Origin: Gracilibacillus massiliensis
GTDB lineage: Bacteria; Bacillota; Bacilli; Bacillales; Amphibacillaceae
Reading direction: 5' to 3'
NCBI RefSeq assembly: GCF_001458115.1
Contig: NZ_CZRP01000010.1
Location: 186,001 to 250,000 of the forward strand
DNA length: 64,000 bases
Within the stretch, counting starts at the first letter, position 1, and the number at the start of each line of letters is the position of its first letter. Position numbers and translations under genes: made by a program. Of this stretch, positions 61,235 to 64,000 are shown one piece after another. Under the pieces are notes generated by a model, which saw only the letters and a program-made list of their open reading frames with translations, made no database searches and was not told the DNA's origin.

Positions 61235-62095
61235 ATGAAAACGATTAAAAAAAATGCTGATTCCTTATTTCCTTTTTCTTTTGTTTATAAAGGCAGTAAA
61301 GAACCTCAAAATGAATTACCAACCCATATCCATGATTTTCATGAAATTATTTATGTTCACAAAGGGACAGGTACCTTTTTCATTAATAACACGCTCTATG
61401 ATATGAACAAAGGGGATGTCTTTTTGATCCCCAACGATACGATTCATCATGCCGTGCCAAATCAAGATGATTTAGTTACTTCATCAGTCATCTTTTTCAG
61501 CCCAGCTTTAATACAATCGATACCAATTGACGAGAATTTTTCTTATTTGTCTATTATTGAAAAGATAAAAAAACACAAACATTATAAAATGTCTCTTTCA
61601 GAAAAGAAGCAAGTAACTTTTGAACAATTTCTAAATACTATCGAAAAGGAATTACGTGAAAAACAAACAGGGTCCTTACATGCAGCTATCTTAATTACCC
61701 ATCAAATATTGCTTTTTTTATCTCGCTTAAGTATAGAGCAGATTGATAAAACAATTATGGAAGAAAATTATAATCGCTTTTGGATGAATGAGATATTTGC
61801 ATTTATTGATCATAACCTTCAACGCAATATATCCCTAACTCTATTAGCGGAGAAAGCCCATGTTAGTCCAGCTCACTTTAGTAGAGTCTTTAAAGAAATA
61901 ACAGGAATTGGCGTTACGGTATATTTAAGCAAAAAAAGAACCTATAAAGCGAAAGAGTTATTGTGGAACACGGATTATCCTGTTGCACATATTGCCGAAA
62001 TAAGTGGATTTGACAGTACGCCACATTTTTATCGGACGTTTAAAAAATTTGTAGGAACTACTCCTTCCGGTTATCGGAAGAGTAGATTAAAGTAA
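61235..62095 (+). CDS. AraC-family transcriptional regulator
   Basis: 286 residues from ATG 61235 with AGGTG upstream. N-terminal cupin (about 15-100: LPTHIHDFHEIIYVHKGTGTFFINN) for the sugar signal, and C-terminal double helix-turn-helix (about 190-286: SLTLLAEKAHVSPAHFSRVFKEITG and HIAEISGFDSTPHFYRTFKKFVGTTPSGYR). Divergent from the LgoD-like gene across 142 bases, so it most likely activates that cluster. Confidence 0.92.
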   Translation: MKTIKKNADSLFPFSFVYKGSKEPQNELPTHIHDFHEIIYVHKGTGTFFINNTLYDMNKGDVFLIPNDTIHHAVPNQDDLVTSSVIFFSPALIQSIPIDENFSYLSIIEKIKKHKHYKMSLSEKKQVTFEQFLNTIEKELREKQTGSLHAAILITHQILLFLSRLSIEQIDKTIMEENYNRFWMNEIFAFIDHNLQRNISLTLLAEKAHVSPAHFSRVFKEITGIGVTVYLSKKRTYKAKELLWNTDYPVAHIAEISGFDSTPHFYRTFKKFVGTTPSGYRKSRLK

Positions 62096-62153
62096 ATCAA
62101 GTGAGACTTCGATAAATGGGGGTTTTATGGACATTACACCGTGATAAACGCAA

Positions 62154-62203
62154 AAAGAATAGCAGCACTAACCTGAAGATCAGGTATGTGCTACTATTCT
62201 TAA
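62154..62203. terminator. Bidirectional terminator between araC-type gene and methyltransferase gene
   Basis: AAGAATAG-AGCAC pairs with GTGCT-CTATTCTT, with an inner CCTGA/TCAGG stem. The nested hairpin lies between convergent genes. Confidence 0.75.
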
Positions 62204-62274
62204 ATTCTAGAAATGCTATGTAATACGTTCCATATTAACAAAGCATTTCTGCAACTTTATTTATAGAAACGCCT

Positions 62275-63471
62275 TTAATTCAATACCTTGATAAATACCA
62301 CTTTCAAATAATTAAATTCCGGATAATTATGTGGTACAGTGAAATCTTCTGGCAACTGATGCTCTTCAATAATCTTGTAGCGCGTATTCGTTTCCGTAAA
62401 TGCTTTTTCAATAAAGGATTTAAACTTTTTCATGTTAAAGCTTGCATTATTGGTCGATGCAATAATTATTCCACCATCATTGGTGATTTTCAGAGTATCT
62501 TTTAATAGTTTCGGATAATCTTTAGCAGTACTAAATGTCATTTTCTTTGTTCGTGCAAAACTTGGTGGATCTAATACGACAACATCAAATTTCAAATCAT
62601 GACGGACCGCATAACGAAAATAGTCAAAGACATTCATCACCTTAATGTCTTGTGCTTCATAATCAATTTCATTGACTGCAAATTGTTCAATCGTTTTTGG
62701 CAGGCTACGTTTTGCTAAATCCACACTCGTTGTCCCTGTCGCACCACCAAGAACAGCCGCTACAGAAAATGCACCTGTATAGGAAAATGTGTTGAGGATA
62801 GTATTTCCTTTTGAGTAGTGGTCACGTAATCTCTTTCGTACATTGCGTTGATCTAGAAAAATACCTGTCATTGCTCCATCATTTAGATCCACCGCAAACT
62901 TCATCCCGTTTTCCCAAACAATTAAAGGGAATTCTCCTTTTTCACCTAATACATAATCATCTTGTTCCAAGTATTGTCCATTTTTATTAAAACGTAATTT
63001 TTCATAGAGACCACGAACCTCTACAACTTCACTTAAAGCCTGATATACATCGTGACGGAAGGAGTAGATACCTTCACTATACCAACTCACCATATAAAAG
63101 CCGTTAAAAAAATCAATAATTAATCCGCCGATGCCATCTCCTTCGCCATTAAACACACGGAAGGCAGTTGTATCTTCTGCTTCATAAAAACGATTCCGCT
63201 TCGCAACTGCTTCACTTATCTTTTTAACAAAAAATTTCGTATCGATTTTTTCCTGTTCTTTACGTGTTAACACCCAGCCTATTCCTTTATTTTGCAAACC
63301 GTAATAAGCTGTTGCGGTATACTTACCAGCGGGATCCACTAAGCGTAAGATGCTCCCTTCTTCTATGTTTACTTCTGAAATATCCACAGCTTCTTTTGAA
63401 AGTAACGGATAGCCACTTGTAATAGTTTTAACGGACTTTGTATTTATTTTCACTTCTACTAACTGTCTCAT
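62275..63471 (-). CDS. Class I SAM-dependent rRNA methyltransferase, RlmI-like (YwbD type)
   Basis: 398 residues. N-terminal PUA domain (about 1-75: VEVKINTKSVKTITSGYPLLSKEAV), a central EEHEE-like domain, then a Rossmann methyltransferase: ILNTFSYTGAFSVAA near 222 binds SAM and VVLDPPSFARTKK near 297 holds the DPP catalytic loop of 5-methylcytosine-type enzymes. E. coli RlmI makes m5C1962 in 23S rRNA; the exact site in this organism is inferred. Confidence 0.92.
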   Translation of the reverse strand: MRQLVEVKINTKSVKTITSGYPLLSKEAVDISEVNIEEGSILRLVDPAGKYTATAYYGLQNKGIGWVLTRKEQEKIDTKFFVKKISEAVAKRNRFYEAEDTTAFRVFNGEGDGIGGLIIDFFNGFYMVSWYSEGIYSFRHDVYQALSEVVEVRGLYEKLRFNKNGQYLEQDDYVLGEKGEFPLIVWENGMKFAVDLNDGAMTGIFLDQRNVRKRLRDHYSKGNTILNTFSYTGAFSVAAVLGGATGTTSVDLAKRSLPKTIEQFAVNEIDYEAQDIKVMNVFDYFRYAVRHDLKFDVVVLDPPSFARTKKMTFSTAKDYPKLLKDTLKITNDGGIIIASTNNASFNMKKFKSFIEKAFTETNTRYKIIEEHQLPEDFTVPHNYPEFNYLKVVFIKVLN

Positions 63472-64000
63472 ATCGTCACCCTTGCTTTATGTTTTATTTT
63501 AATTATGTCATTATTTTATCGAATAAGCGAAAAAATGCATTTATTCATCTGCTGATTTCATTAAAACCTATAATTTATGCTCTATTTCGACAAAACTAAT
63601 CTTATTGAAAATCATCACCTTTAATTATAGCAAAGGAAAAAAGCGTCTCAAAAGTTTTAATCTACTAGTTAGGAACTTTGCAGAGTATTACGTACAGTTA
63701 CCCAAGATAAAACAATAAATCCCCCTATTCCATCATTAAATGCAATTATACATTAAGGATAACGGATACATTCCCTTTGCTAAATCAACTATTTGTTCTT
63801 GAGTCTAAACTTTTAGTTGTCATTAACAATAGATTTTTCTAAGCTAACGTAACAAAAAAATACTGTACAGATTTCTGTTCTTCATTAGTATAAAAATATG
63901 TAAAATTGGGAAAAAGAAGAAGAGATAAGTGACTATTGATGTAGCTAAACTAAGTATTGTCTTTCTTCTCAATATAGTACATATAAAAAATTGTGATAGT
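63472..64000. other. Gene-free right end of the window
   Basis: A+T-rich 529 bases without an ORF that has a ribosome site, without a clear hairpin terminator and without recognisable RNA motifs. It likely contains the methyltransferase promoter near 63472-63540 and the flank of a gene beyond the window. Confidence 0.5.

Noticed and set aside
55917-62095. Standard L-fucose isomerase pathway
   Set aside because: No fucI, fucK or fucA homologue is present; the genes are dehydrogenases and a lactonase, which means an oxidative route.

Overview
The window reads as chromosome of a low-GC, Gram-positive member of the Bacillaceae, probably a halotolerant genus such as Gracilibacillus, Oceanobacillus or Virgibacillus (the genus is an inference). 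The order yeaC-yeaD-yebA-guaA ... pbuG ... yebE-yebG-purEKBCSQLF matches Bacillus subtilis, AGGAGG-type ribosome sites are everywhere, and the window also carries two osmolyte uptake systems, a NaChBac-type sodium channel and a Ktr potassium channel. No rRNA, tRNA, prophage or CRISPR array was seen.

Purine block (1-8.7 kb, 15.2-16.8 kb, 22.3-28.6 kb). The purEKBCSQLF operon (minus strand, purF cut by the window edge) has tight or overlapping gene junctions. It is preceded by a PurR box pair, a sigma-A promoter, a guanine aptamer and an intrinsic terminator. pbuG has the same layout with identically spaced PurBoxes. guaA has aptamer, terminator and promoter but no PurBox that I can see. The backbone is interrupted by a sugar-acid regulon at 9.2-15.1 kb (YjhG-type dehydratase, FAH-family dehydratase, semialdehyde dehydrogenase, IclR regulator). 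Together these make the lower half of the Weimberg pathway under what looks like a shared operator. The second interruption is a 1570-residue leucine-rich-repeat surface protein with an LPSTA sorting signal at 17.2-21.9 kb.

Middle region (28.6-40.2 kb). Here are KtrB/KtrD, a TnpB-only IS200/IS605-type element inserted just after a hemerythrin gene, a NaChBac-like channel, ung, rbsK, an HxlR/YceI pair with paired operators, a LacI regulator, small and hypothetical genes, and a NERD protein. Three intergenic arrays in this region repeat a short word every 20-21 bp; two of them share one sequence family.

Osmolyte region (40.2-48.2 kb). A TetR regulator heads a four-gene OpuB/OpuC-like quaternary-amine ABC transporter operon that ends in a CocE/NonD hydrolase. 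A BCCT transporter with a degenerate family signature lies upstream. Paired 12-bp palindromes mark both TetR-controlled promoters.

Right part (48.3-64 kb). This holds a DUF421 protein, a CD3324-family gene behind a possible leader peptide and RNA structure, a FusB-family EF-G-binding protein, an XRE-regulated membrane-protein operon, an RNase H-like gene, LysE and APC transporters, and a lipoprotein. It ends with an AraC-controlled cluster (GH95, L-galactose-dehydrogenase-like AKR, lactonase, LgoD-like dehydrogenase) best read as oxidative use of L-galactose or L-fucose, then an RlmI-like methyltransferase and an empty right end.
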